The translations under genes were made by a program, and so were the position numbers. This document shows, piece by piece, positions 1 through 5,865 of a stretch of 10,480 nt of DNA (positions are counted from its first letter, which is position 1; each line of letters starts with the position of its first letter). The notes under the pieces were generated by a model. It was given only the letters and a program-made list of their open reading frames with translations, made no database searches and was not told the origin of the DNA. The stretch is from Bacteroidetes bacterium UBA7692 (GTDB taxonomy: Bacteria > Bacteroidota > Bacteroidia > Chitinophagales > LD1): positions 1-10,480 of the forward strand of contig DLGO01000084.1 in assembly GCA_002482725.1 (NCBI GenBank), written 5' to 3'.

Positions 1-47
1 ATTGGCATGAATCTTTTATGCTCATGCAGTTAAATACAAAAAGTACT

Positions 48-263
48 ATGAGAAAGTGTACCGTTAAGATGTGGGCAGCCAATATTTACGATGAAGCGAA
101 CAATAAAATTGGTGGCGGCGTGTGGGAATTTATCTCCGCTAAATTCCACGAATGGGGATACGAAGCTTACGACAATGTCAGCTTTTCAGTAGGCATAGTG
201 GAACTGGAGGATGGTAAAGTAAAAATGGTTACGCCGGATCAGATTATGTTTTCTACGGAGTAA
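48..263 (+). CDS. Small conserved-looking hypothetical protein, start uncertain
   Basis: I do not recognise this protein. From ATG 48 it is 71 residues. An in-frame ATG at 18 would give 81, and the frame stays open to the left edge, so the gene could also begin outside the window. I prefer ATG 48 because an A-rich stretch sits just before it, as is usual in Bacteroidota, but the choice is weak. The protein has no signal peptide or membrane helix. It is rich in aromatic residues and alternating hydrophobic residues (GGGVWEFISAKFHEWGYEAY and then FSVGIVELEDGKVKMV), which suggests a small beta-rich cytosolic fold. It ends 78 bases before the next gene, which has its own promoter, so the two are probably separate transcripts. 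Codon use looks like the neighbours. That it is coding is likely; its role is unknown. Confidence 0.55.
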   Translation: MRKCTVKMWAANIYDEANNKIGGGVWEFISAKFHEWGYEAYDNVSFSVGIVELEDGKVKMVTPDQIMFSTE

Positions 264-290
264 AAGCCTATAACTACCAAATTCTAAATT

Positions 291-323
291 TTTGCCCTAT
301 TTGTCACGGCTGACTTATTTTTG
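291..323 (+). promoter_or_regulatory. Bacteroidota-type promoter of the 342-3120 cluster
   Basis: The -33 element TTTG is at 291-294 and the -7 element TATTTTTG at 316-323, with 21 bases between them. The -7 box matches TAnnTTTG exactly and the spacing is within the range known for the primary sigma factor of Bacteroidota. Transcription would start near 327-330, leaving a leader of only about 12-15 bases before ATG 342. Confidence 0.65.
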
Positions 324-336
324 TACAATTAAGTCA
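311..336. promoter_or_regulatory. 7-bp inverted repeat spanning the -7 box (possible operator)
   Basis: TGACTTA at 311-317 is repeated inverted as TAAGTCA at 330-336, with 12 bases between. The left arm overlaps the first bases of the -7 element and the right arm covers the expected transcription start. A dimeric repressor binding here would block initiation. The arms are short, so chance is not excluded. Confidence 0.3.
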
Positions 337-341
337 ACCGC

Positions 342-836
342 ATGAAAATCCTCATCAACATCCTCGCCCTGGCCGTAGCAGCGGGCCTTGCCATCTACTT
401 TACTCGTAAAAAGAGCAAAGAGGATAAAGCCTATTTCGGAGAGTTGTCAGAGCCCTCAGCCTCAGACAAGCGGATTATGGCTGCCTACAAAAAATCATAC
501 AAACCTATACCGCAGGATAACCGCTTTGCTACTATAGAAAAGGATGGCTGGCAACTTGAGGATATTACCTTCAACGCCACCCAATTTGTATATAGTAATC
601 CATTGCCCACCGCTGCGCAAAAAGCAGAACTTAAAACAGGCCGGTTGGTAAAGCTGAATTTTGTAGATAGGGAAGGGGAGGTAGAGCGCATGTGGGTGGA
701 GGTATCAGGCAAAGAGGGTGAGTTATTCAAAGGCATTTTGAGGAACGACTCCTACGGCAGTGATTCTTTGATAGATGGCAAAGAAATCTGGTTCCACGCC
801 AATCATATAATGCAGATTGGAGAGCGTGAAGAATAA
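342..836 (+). CDS. Membrane-anchored DUF2314-like protein
   Basis: The protein has 164 residues. Residues 3-20 form one hydrophobic helix followed by RKKSK, which fits an N-terminal membrane anchor with the rest outside or inside the membrane face; there is no clear cleavage site and no lipobox. A charged linker follows. Residues about 89-160 resemble the DUF2314 family: GRLVKLNF near 100-107, VERMWVEV at 114-121, a GxLxND-like turn near 131-135, then DGKEIWFHANHI. Members of that family are small domains of unknown biochemical role, sometimes found next to ankyrin proteins. This is the first gene after the promoter at 291-323 and its end overlaps the next gene by 11 bases, so the two are probably translated together. 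The family call rests on my recognition of the WVEV pattern and is moderately sure; the function is not known. Confidence 0.75.
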   Translation: MKILINILALAVAAGLAIYFTRKKSKEDKAYFGELSEPSASDKRIMAAYKKSYKPIPQDNRFATIEKDGWQLEDITFNATQFVYSNPLPTAAQKAELKTGRLVKLNFVDREGEVERMWVEVSGKEGELFKGILRNDSYGSDSLIDGKEIWFHANHIMQIGEREE

Positions 837-1206
837 AATTTACCTAAGTCTGGTTTGGATAATTGCCACCGTATGGCTGGCCAACGGCCTCTTGTGCAAA
901 ATACTCAACTTGGTTCCCCGCCACCAAAAGATTGTAGCCCGTATTTTGGGCGCTGAACACGTTGATGTATTTACCAAAGCTATAGGGGTAGGAGAGGTGC
1001 TTATTGCACTCTGGATTATTAGCAGCTACAAACCGCGCCTCTGCGCTATAGTGCAGATTACATTGGTTCTGGCCATGAACATCATGGAGTTGATACTAGT
1101 GCCCGATTTATTGCTTTTCGGCAGGCTCAATGCCTTTTTTGCGCTTTGCTTTGTTATAGTTGTATATTGCCATCAGTTCGTTTTAAGACCCCGCTCGGCA
1201 CTGTAG
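826..1206 (+). CDS. DoxX-like small integral membrane protein
   Basis: The protein has 126 residues from GTG 826, with four hydrophobic helices at about 5-24, 49-67, 70-92 and 99-119. The pattern VWLANGLLCKILN followed by the KAIGVGEVLIALW helix is typical of the DoxX-like (DoxX_3) family, whose members are four-helix inner-membrane proteins of mostly unproven role; some relatives are linked to redox or thiosulfate metabolism. There is no ATG near the start. GTG 826 gives the natural MKNKIYLSL beginning, while a TTG at 817 would add three residues. The start lies inside the end of the preceding gene, an arrangement that suggests translational coupling. The next gene follows after 30 bases. 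The C-terminus ends in a basic RPRSAL tail. I am confident of the membrane protein and fairly confident of the family. Confidence 0.8.
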   Translation: MKNKIYLSLVWIIATVWLANGLLCKILNLVPRHQKIVARILGAEHVDVFTKAIGVGEVLIALWIISSYKPRLCAIVQITLVLAMNIMELILVPDLLLFGRLNAFFALCFVIVVYCHQFVLRPRSAL

Positions 1207-1236
1207 CCTCGCGGAAAACAAAGTGGGGACAGGGCT

Positions 1237-1977
1237 ATGTTTTCATTCCTGAAAAATCATCCTTTTGCAGTCGAGGCTTTCTTCGATAGCTCACTGGTGC
1301 TCACCTTTGCGGTGCCAAAGGAGCAATTGCAATCCCTTATTCCTGAGTGCTTATCCCTCGATACCTTTGATGATAAATGGGCGTTTATTGCCGTGGCCAT
1401 GGTACAGACCAAAGGCTTGCGGCCAAAAGGTTTTCCCGAGTTCATGGGCAGCGATTTCTTTCTTACCGGCTACCGCATTTTTGTCCGTTATAATACTGTT
1501 GGGGGCAGGGGATTGCGCGGTTTGTACATCCTCGGCTCCGAAACCGATAAGCTGAAAATGAAATGGATGGGCAACTTTTTTACGCACTACAGGTACCAGC
1601 TGATGGATATACAGCAAAAATCAGAAGGCCGTATTTCATCCATCACCGCACCTCAATCCGGCTTCTCTGTGCAGGTCGACTATACCGCTCAGGATGTGCA
1701 GCTGCCCGCAGCTTCCCCTTTCCCCGATTGGGCAGAGGCACGCAAGTTTGCAGGTCCTATGCCTTTCACATTTTCTTATAATGCGGAAACGAAAGAAGTG
1801 CTCATGATAGAAGGTGTGCGCCACCACTGGAAGCCCGCCCCCGTTCAGGTACTCAGCTACAATATCCCTTTCGTCAACAAGCTGCAGTTGCAGGGCATTC
1901 AACTGGCCAATGCCTTTGTTATTAATCAGGTGCCATATTTCTGGAAAAAAGGAAAGACCGAAACATGGAACCCATAA
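1237..1977 (+). CDS. DUF2071 domain protein (acetoacetate decarboxylase-like fold)
   Basis: The protein has 246 residues, close to the usual length for DUF2071 (YqjF-like) proteins. Family traits visible are the N-terminal beta strand with VPKEQLQSLIPECLSLDTFD (about residues 22-41), the YRIFVRYNT strand in the middle, and GLRGLYILGSETD after it. DUF2071 proteins share the fold of acetoacetate decarboxylase, but most have no known substrate. I see no signal peptide and no membrane helix, so it should act in the cytosol, perhaps at the membrane with its neighbours. ATG 1237 is preceded by GGGGACAGG, one of the few purine-rich sites here that resemble a ribosome binding site. The stop codon lies inside the next gene, a 13-base overlap. 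The domain assignment is firm; whether it is an enzyme is open. Confidence 0.85.
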   Translation: MFSFLKNHPFAVEAFFDSSLVLTFAVPKEQLQSLIPECLSLDTFDDKWAFIAVAMVQTKGLRPKGFPEFMGSDFFLTGYRIFVRYNTVGGRGLRGLYILGSETDKLKMKWMGNFFTHYRYQLMDIQQKSEGRISSITAPQSGFSVQVDYTAQDVQLPAASPFPDWAEARKFAGPMPFTFSYNAETKEVLMIEGVRHHWKPAPVQVLSYNIPFVNKLQLQGIQLANAFVINQVPYFWKKGKTETWNP

Positions 1978-2732
1978 GAAAACCCTGGCAGGGCGTTACC
2001 AATATCATCCGCTTCAACTGGCATTTTTATGTACTGTCTGCATTATTGCTGGTAGTTATAGTCGGTAGCGCGCTGTTCTTTGGCAAAGCCTACACAGGGG
2101 CTTTGTTGTTACTGTGTGCGCTCATGGTATCTGTCATTGGCATATCGCTGTTGGTATCGTGGTACATATACGACCTCTCTGGTTTGTATGGCATGCAGTG
2201 GCTTACAGATATACCTGTCAACACCCGTGGCTCCATCGCCAACATCCATGCGGGCTTCGATGAAACCAGCCACCTGCTCCACACCAAATACCCCAATGCC
2301 AAGCTTACGGTACTCGATTTCTATGATCCTACGCTGCACACCGAGGTATCTATAAAACGCGCCCGCAAGGCATATCCCCCATATCCCGGTACTATTGCCA
2401 TATCAACCACCAGAGCGTTACCTTTTGCCGATAATGAGCTGGATACCATCTTCCTTATTTTTGCAGCACACGAAATCCGCGATAACGCTGAGCGCATAAC
2501 CTTCTTCAAAGAACTGCGCCGCGTGCTATCTCCTGGTGGGCGCATCGTTATCACAGAGCACTTGCGCAATCCGCCCAACTTCATCGCATACAATATCGGC
2601 TTCCTGCATTTCCTGCCACGGCATACCTGGCTTGCCACATTCAGCCATGCAGGTTTTACGGTAGTATCAGAAAATACATTCACTCCATTCATCACCACCT
2701 TTACACTCAGCAAACATGGAACTACACCTTAG
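1965..2732 (+). CDS. Membrane-tethered class I methyltransferase-like protein
   Basis: The protein has 255 residues. Two membrane helices at about 18-39 and 43-67 are joined by a very short turn, so both ends should face the cytosol. A Rossmann-type methyltransferase domain follows. Its later motifs are clear: an acidic strand end LDFYD at 117-121, LPFADNELD at 152-160, IFAAHEIR near 165-172 and LRRVLSPGGRIVITEHLRN at 184-202. The SAM-binding glycine loop is unusual: where D/E-x-G-x-G-x-G is expected the protein has GSIANIHAGFDETS at 89-102, with only one glycine of the loop kept. It may bind SAM in a modified way or may have lost activity. A lipid or quinone substrate would fit the membrane anchor, but that is inference. 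It starts inside the DUF2071 gene and its own end overlaps the next gene by 17 bases, so the three are probably made together. Confidence 0.85.
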   Translation: MEPIRKPWQGVTNIIRFNWHFYVLSALLLVVIVGSALFFGKAYTGALLLLCALMVSVIGISLLVSWYIYDLSGLYGMQWLTDIPVNTRGSIANIHAGFDETSHLLHTKYPNAKLTVLDFYDPTLHTEVSIKRARKAYPPYPGTIAISTTRALPFADNELDTIFLIFAAHEIRDNAERITFFKELRRVLSPGGRIVITEHLRNPPNFIAYNIGFLHFLPRHTWLATFSHAGFTVVSENTFTPFITTFTLSKHGTTP

Positions 2733-3120
2733 GATTATCGGCACCTTACTTTCATTGCTCGCATTCGTGCACATCATCTTCCCGCGCTATTTCAACTGGA
2801 AAAAGGAGCTTGCCTCCCTTAGCCTCATAAACCGGCAAATGATGCAGGTGCATACCATCTTCATAGCCTTTACCGTGTTGCTCATTGGTCTGCTCTGCCT
2901 CACTTCTGCGCACGAGCTGGTTACTACAGAGCTGGGCCGCAGGATCACCCTCGGCCTTGGCGTCTTCTGGGCCGTCCGCTTCATCTTCCAGCTGTTCGTC
3001 TACTCCGGCGAACTATGGAAAGGCAAACGCTTCGAAACCACTGTGCATATAGCCTTCACCTTCTTTTGGCTATACATGAGCGCCGTATTCTTCGGTATCT
3101 ATTTCGAGCTGGCGGTGTGA
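2716..3120 (+). CDS. Four-helix integral membrane protein, unknown function
   Basis: The protein has 134 residues with hydrophobic helices at about 4-22, 45-64, 78-95 and 109-130. I do not recognise a named family. Polar residues that recur inside or near helices (His19, His46, His66, His111, Arg75/76, Arg88) could bind a cofactor or a quinone head group, but no heme or metal motif is certain. The stretch RYFNWKKELASLSLINRQMM between the first two helices is a basic cytosolic loop. ATG 2716 lies in the end of the methyltransferase-like gene, so translation is probably coupled and the two proteins may act together in the membrane. It ends 8 bases from the end of the convergent repeat-protein gene, with no terminator between. 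That it is a real gene is well supported by the overlap and by normal codon use. Confidence 0.8.
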   Translation: MELHLRIIGTLLSLLAFVHIIFPRYFNWKKELASLSLINRQMMQVHTIFIAFTVLLIGLLCLTSAHELVTTELGRRITLGLGVFWAVRFIFQLFVYSGELWKGKRFETTVHIAFTFFWLYMSAVFFGIYFELAV

Positions 3121-3128
3121 TGGATCAA

Positions 3129-3524
3129 TTACTTCAGCACCTTTCTCTTTACCACCTTTCCATCCTTGTCATAAGTCTTCCATTCACCTACCTGCTTATC
3201 TTTCTCAAAGGTCTTTTCATCTTCCGGCTTTCCATTTTCATGGTAGCGTATCCACGCACCTGTCCTCAGGTCCATATCAAATGACCCTGTCTGTAGCAAC
3301 TCACCGCTCTCCCTGAACCATTCCCACGGTCCATGCATCTTACCCTCTTTAAAATCACCGCTGGCCCTCACAGCACCGCTTTTCAGGTAATACTTCCATA
3401 ACCCTGTCTTTTCGCCATTGATATAAGCACCCTCGCAGGCAATGGAGCCTCCTTTAAAATACTCTTTAAAGACCCCGTTCTTCAGTTTGCCCTCGCTATC
3501 GTATTTACTCTTGTCGAATTTCAT
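3129..3524 (-). CDS. MORN-type repeat protein (YwqK-like)
   Basis: The protein has 131 residues, almost all made of five tandem MORN-variant repeats. The repeat glycines fall at residues 17, 41, 65, 89 and 113, an exact period of 24, each followed by an aromatic pair pattern such as GLWKYY, GPWEWF, GAWIRY and GEWKTY. Each repeat adds a beta hairpin, so the protein should be a short elongated beta sheet used for binding. It has no signal peptide, so it probably stays in the cytosol, unlike many larger secreted MORN proteins of Bacteroidota. Some relatives are named YwqK-family antitoxin components, but I see no toxin gene next to it. It is divergent from crcB, with 78 bases between the two start codons, and convergent with the 2716-3120 gene. 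The family call is firm; the partner is unknown. Confidence 0.85.
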   Translation of the reverse strand: MKFDKSKYDSEGKLKNGVFKEYFKGGSIACEGAYINGEKTGLWKYYLKSGAVRASGDFKEGKMHGPWEWFRESGELLQTGSFDMDLRTGAWIRYHENGKPEDEKTFEKDKQVGEWKTYDKDGKVVKRKVLK

Positions 3525-3602
3525 AAGTCATTATTAAGCCAATACAAGATAAAATCATTTGAATATTATTAGCTAAAGCCTATTATGCGCTATCATTGTA
3601 CT

Positions 3603-3977
3603 ATGGACAAAGGCATCTTCTTAGTAGCTATCGGTGGCCTGCTTGGCTGCATTGCCCGCTACCTTACCGGTTCATATTTTACTAAAACATTTCCCGGCGA
3701 TTTTCCTTACGGCACATTTGTAGTCAATATCATTGGCTGCCTTGCTATCGGCATATTCTATGGCCTTTCGGAGCGGTTCAACTGGTTTACACCTGAATGG
3801 CGCCTTTTCCTTACCACAGGCTTTTGCGGTAGCTTTACTACCTTCTCCTCCTTCGCTTTCGAAAACGTAAAGCTTCTGCAGAGCGGCAGCTACCTCACTT
3901 TTGCGGCTTACAGCCTGTTCAGCTTTGCTATTGGCCTTGCTGCTGTGCTTGCGGGCCTTGCTGCTACTAAGCTATAG
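3603..3977 (+). CDS. crcB: Fluoride channel CrcB/Fluc
   Basis: CrcB proteins are dual-topology dimeric channels that let fluoride leave the cytosol through the inner membrane. From ATG 3603 the protein has 124 residues, the usual family length, with four membrane helices. Diagnostic parts are GGLLGCIARY at 11-20, the GTFVVNIIG segment at 37-45 with the pore asparagine Asn42, and GFCGSFTTFSSF at 73-84, where Phe81 and Phe84 match the fluoride-contacting phenylalanines. An ATG at 3585 would add six residues (MRYHCT) and is less likely. A weak promoter may be TTTG at 3558-3561 and TATTATG at 3581-3587. There is no fluoride riboswitch in the 78-base region before it. It is a stand-alone gene followed by a terminator at 3982-4012. 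All key residues are present, so it should be active. Confidence 0.93.
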   Translation: MDKGIFLVAIGGLLGCIARYLTGSYFTKTFPGDFPYGTFVVNIIGCLAIGIFYGLSERFNWFTPEWRLFLTTGFCGSFTTFSSFAFENVKLLQSGSYLTFAAYSLFSFAIGLAAVLAGLAATKL

Positions 3978-3981
3978 GCAC

Positions 3982-4012
3982 AAAAAAAGCCGCTCAGTGA
4001 GCAGCTTTTTTT
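3982..4012. terminator. Bidirectional terminator between crcB and rng
   Basis: Seven A, then GC, one C/A mismatch, GCTC, a three-base loop AGT, GAGC, GC and seven T form a hairpin flanked by A and T runs. Either strand gives a stem followed by a U run, so it can end transcripts of both convergent genes. Confidence 0.85.
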
Positions 4013-4033
4013 CAAATGTTTTTCTGTATTTAT

Positions 4034-5578
4034 TTACGCAAGGCTTATTTCTTCATCCTGCTCATCAAAAAACTTGTAGTCGGTAAACGACAGGTCTTCG
4101 TTGCTGTATATTTTGATGAAGTTTTTGTATTGCCACCACCATTTCATCTGTATGCTTGGCATTCCTTTTTTCAGGTAAGCCTGCACTATCGGGTGCACAT
4201 ATAGTTTCAGTGTTCTGTGCGATGCCGACAAATGCTCCAGATCGCTTTCTATCTCGTCCCTCAACATCAGCGAAGAGCTGATAGTACCCGTTCCGGCACA
4301 TGTGCTGCAAACCTCTGTAGTAGTTATGGCTATTTCCGGCCTTACCCTTTCGCGTGTTATCTGCATCAGGTTAAACTTCGATAGCTGTAATATAGTATGA
4401 GTGGCACGATCCTTATCCATAAACTCGCGCATCTTGTTGTACAGCTCCAGTTTATGCTCAGGCAGCTTCATATCTATAAAGTCGATAACGATGATGCCTC
4501 CCAGGTCGCGCAGCCTTAGTTGCCTTGCTATCTCCTCTGCTACTTCTATGTTGGTGCGCAGGGCATTGTTCTCCTGTGTGCCTTCGGTGGTGTTGCGGTG
4601 TCCGCTGTTCACGTCTATTACATGCAGGGCTTCTGTCTTTTCTATTATCAGGTAGCAACCGTTAGGTAATGTCACCGTTCTGCCAAAAGAAGCCTTTATC
4701 TGCTTCGTTATACCGAAGTGGTCATACATAGGCACTTTGCCTGTGTAGGTGCTTACCAGTCCTTTTTTGTCCGAGGCTATGCGCTCTATATAGTCCTCCA
4801 GGTCTTGGCTTAGCGCAGGGCTGTTGGTTACTATCTTGTTAAAGTCCGGGTTCAGCAGGTCGCGTAGTATGCCTGTGGTTTTATCCACCTCGCTCAGTAC
4901 TTTTTTCACCGGCTGTGCGCCTTTCAGGTTAGCGGTCATTTCTTTCCACTTTTCTACCAGCATCAGCAGGTCGGCTTGTAGCAGCTCAGCTCCCTTTCCG
5001 GCAGCCTGGGTGCGTACTATCACGCCAAAGTTCTTTGGTCGCACACTGTCCACCAGCTGGCGAAGGCGCTTGCGCTCATCTGCACTGTCAATTTTCTTTG
5101 ATATGCCTACCGAATCGCTGAATGGTGTAAGCACCAGAAAGCGGCCTGCTATCGACACTTCGCAGGTCAGGCGCGGGCCTTTGGTAGATATAGGTTCCTT
5201 CAATATCTGTACAAGCAGGTGTGTTTTGTTGTGCAAAACATCCTTTATGGTGCCTGTCTTTACTATCTCCGGTTCTTTTTCAAAGTTATTCAGCGTGCCG
5301 TCTATGGCGCCTGCTATGGCATGTGATGCATACTTCATCAGCGAGCGTATGTCCGGGCTCAGATCCGTATAGTGGATGAACGCGTCTTTTTCATGCCCCA
5401 CATCTATGAATGCGGCATTCAATCCCGGCAACACCTTTTTGATTTTGCCAAGATATATATCCCCTACGTTAAACTGATTGGTAACACGCTCCTGATGCAG
5501 CTCTACGAGCATTTTATCTTCCAGCATGGCCACATCAGTACCGTTTGGGCCTGTATGTATTATTAATTCTTTATTCAC
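4034..5578 (-). CDS. rng: Ribonuclease G/E family endoribonuclease
   Basis: The protein has 514 residues, normal for the Bacteroidota form, and lacks the long C-terminal scaffold of E. coli RNase E. It cuts single-stranded RNA in rRNA maturation and mRNA decay in the cytosol. An S1 RNA-binding domain starts near residue 37 (VGDIYLGKIKKVLPGLNAAF) and carries an insert before the core resumes. The DNase I-like catalytic part has both magnesium-binding aspartates in their usual motifs: Asp322 in HVIDVNSGHRN and Asp366 in GGIIVIDFIDM. The zinc-link cysteines are Cys424 and Cys427 (CSTCAGTG). The start is GTG 5578, because the family's MNKELII begins there and no ATG lies upstream in frame before a stop. 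The 141-base leader after the preceding terminator holds two RNA hairpins (5659-5715 and 5595-5611), which could allow RNase G to control its own message, as RNase E does in E. coli. Confidence 0.95.
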   Translation of the reverse strand: MNKELIIHTGPNGTDVAMLEDKMLVELHQERVTNQFNVGDIYLGKIKKVLPGLNAAFIDVGHEKDAFIHYTDLSPDIRSLMKYASHAIAGAIDGTLNNFEKEPEIVKTGTIKDVLHNKTHLLVQILKEPISTKGPRLTCEVSIAGRFLVLTPFSDSVGISKKIDSADERKRLRQLVDSVRPKNFGVIVRTQAAGKGAELLQADLLMLVEKWKEMTANLKGAQPVKKVLSEVDKTTGILRDLLNPDFNKIVTNSPALSQDLEDYIERIASDKKGLVSTYTGKVPMYDHFGITKQIKASFGRTVTLPNGCYLIIEKTEALHVIDVNSGHRNTTEGTQENNALRTNIEVAEEIARQLRLRDLGGIIVIDFIDMKLPEHKLELYNKMREFMDKDRATHTILQLSKFNLMQITRERVRPEIAITTTEVCSTCAGTGTISSSLMLRDEIESDLEHLSASHRTLKLYVHPIVQAYLKKGMPSIQMKWWWQYKNFIKIYSNEDLSFTDYKFFDEQDEEISLA

Positions 5579-5594
5579 TACAAAACGATTAAAG

Positions 5595-5611
5595 CCCCGT
5601 GAAACACGGGG
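5595..5611 (-). promoter_or_regulatory. GC-rich hairpin in the rng leader, near the GTG start
   Basis: On the - strand CCCCGTG, a TTT loop and CACGGGG form a perfect 7-bp stem. It is followed by CTTTAATCGTTTT and ends 16 bases before GTG 5578. It could act as an attenuator or weak terminator, protect the message, or affect ribosome access. The T tract is interrupted, so full termination is unlikely. Confidence 0.5.
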
Positions 5612-5658
5612 TTATGGATATAGTTTCGGTAAAGTAGAGGTAGATTTATAGAAACTAA

Positions 5659-5715
5659 TCAACCAACATATACACGGGCATTAGTTATAGCTATGCTTAT
5701 GAATATGTTGGTTGA
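5659..5715 (-). promoter_or_regulatory. 13-bp inverted repeat with nested hairpin in the rng leader
   Basis: TCAACCAACATAT at 5659-5671 is matched perfectly by ATATGTTGGTTGA at 5703-5715. The 31-base interior contains a second small stem, GCAT at 5678-5681 against ATGC at 5693-5696. In the - strand transcript this makes a long two-part stem-loop upstream of rng. It could be a cis-acting RNA element or a site for a dimeric DNA-binding protein. It has no U run and is not a terminator. Confidence 0.45.
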
Positions 5716-5719
5716 ACGT

Positions 5720-5750
5720 AAAAAAAATGCACTGAACTATCCGTTCAGGC
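5720..5750 (-). terminator. Terminator of the 29-codon ribosomal protein gene
   Basis: On the - strand GCCTGAAC, loop GGATA and GTTCAG-T-GC form a stem with one bulged T, followed by A and eight T (plus-strand A run 5720-5727). It starts two bases after the stop codon at 5753 and separates this unit from rng. Confidence 0.75.
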
Positions 5751-5752
5751 TA

Positions 5753-5842
5753 TTATTTTTTCTTATGTCTGTTCTTTCTAAGACGTTTTTTGCGTTTGTG
5801 AGTAGCAATTTTGTGGCGTTTTCTTTTTTTACCGCAAGGCAT
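5753..5842 (-). CDS. 29-residue basic ribosomal protein-like peptide (COX24/AURKAIP1, mS38/bS22-like)
   Basis: The peptide has only 29 residues, starting MPCGKKRKRHK and ending KKRLRKNRHKKK. Eighteen residues are Lys, Arg or His. It matches the pattern of the short COX24/AURKAIP1-domain proteins that Bacteroidota carry. That domain is the C-terminal part of the mitochondrial small-subunit protein mS38 and is also seen in the 33-residue bS22 of mycobacteria. The likely role is to bind 16S rRNA in the small ribosomal subunit; this is inferred from the family. The ATG lies 23 bases after the stop of the TPR gene, so the two may share a transcript, and a terminator follows directly. The second codon region has Cys3, where I recall Ser in relatives. 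It is too short for many gene finders, but length, composition and terminator make it convincing. Confidence 0.85.
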   Translation of the reverse strand: MPCGKKRKRHKIATHKRKKRLRKNRHKKK

Positions 5843-5865
5843 GTTCTATTATTTAAATTATAAAA

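Noticed and set aside
2321..2713. 130-codon - strand frame opposite the methyltransferase-like gene
   Set aside because: The + strand carries recognisable methyltransferase motifs and the overlapping gene structure; the - strand frame has none.
3585..3602. Upstream ATG of crcB
   Set aside because: It adds MRYHCT, absent from the usual family start; ATG 3603 gives the normal 124 residues.
4824..5372. 182-codon open frame on the + strand opposite rng
   Set aside because: It lies fully inside rng, whose catalytic motifs are intact; its translation is Ser/Arg-rich and low in family features, as expected of an antisense shadow.
5659..5715. Inverted repeat as ends of a small mobile element or a CRISPR-type repeat
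   Set aside because: There is one copy only, the interior is 31 bases, no flanking target duplication is seen, and no transposase or cas gene is nearby.
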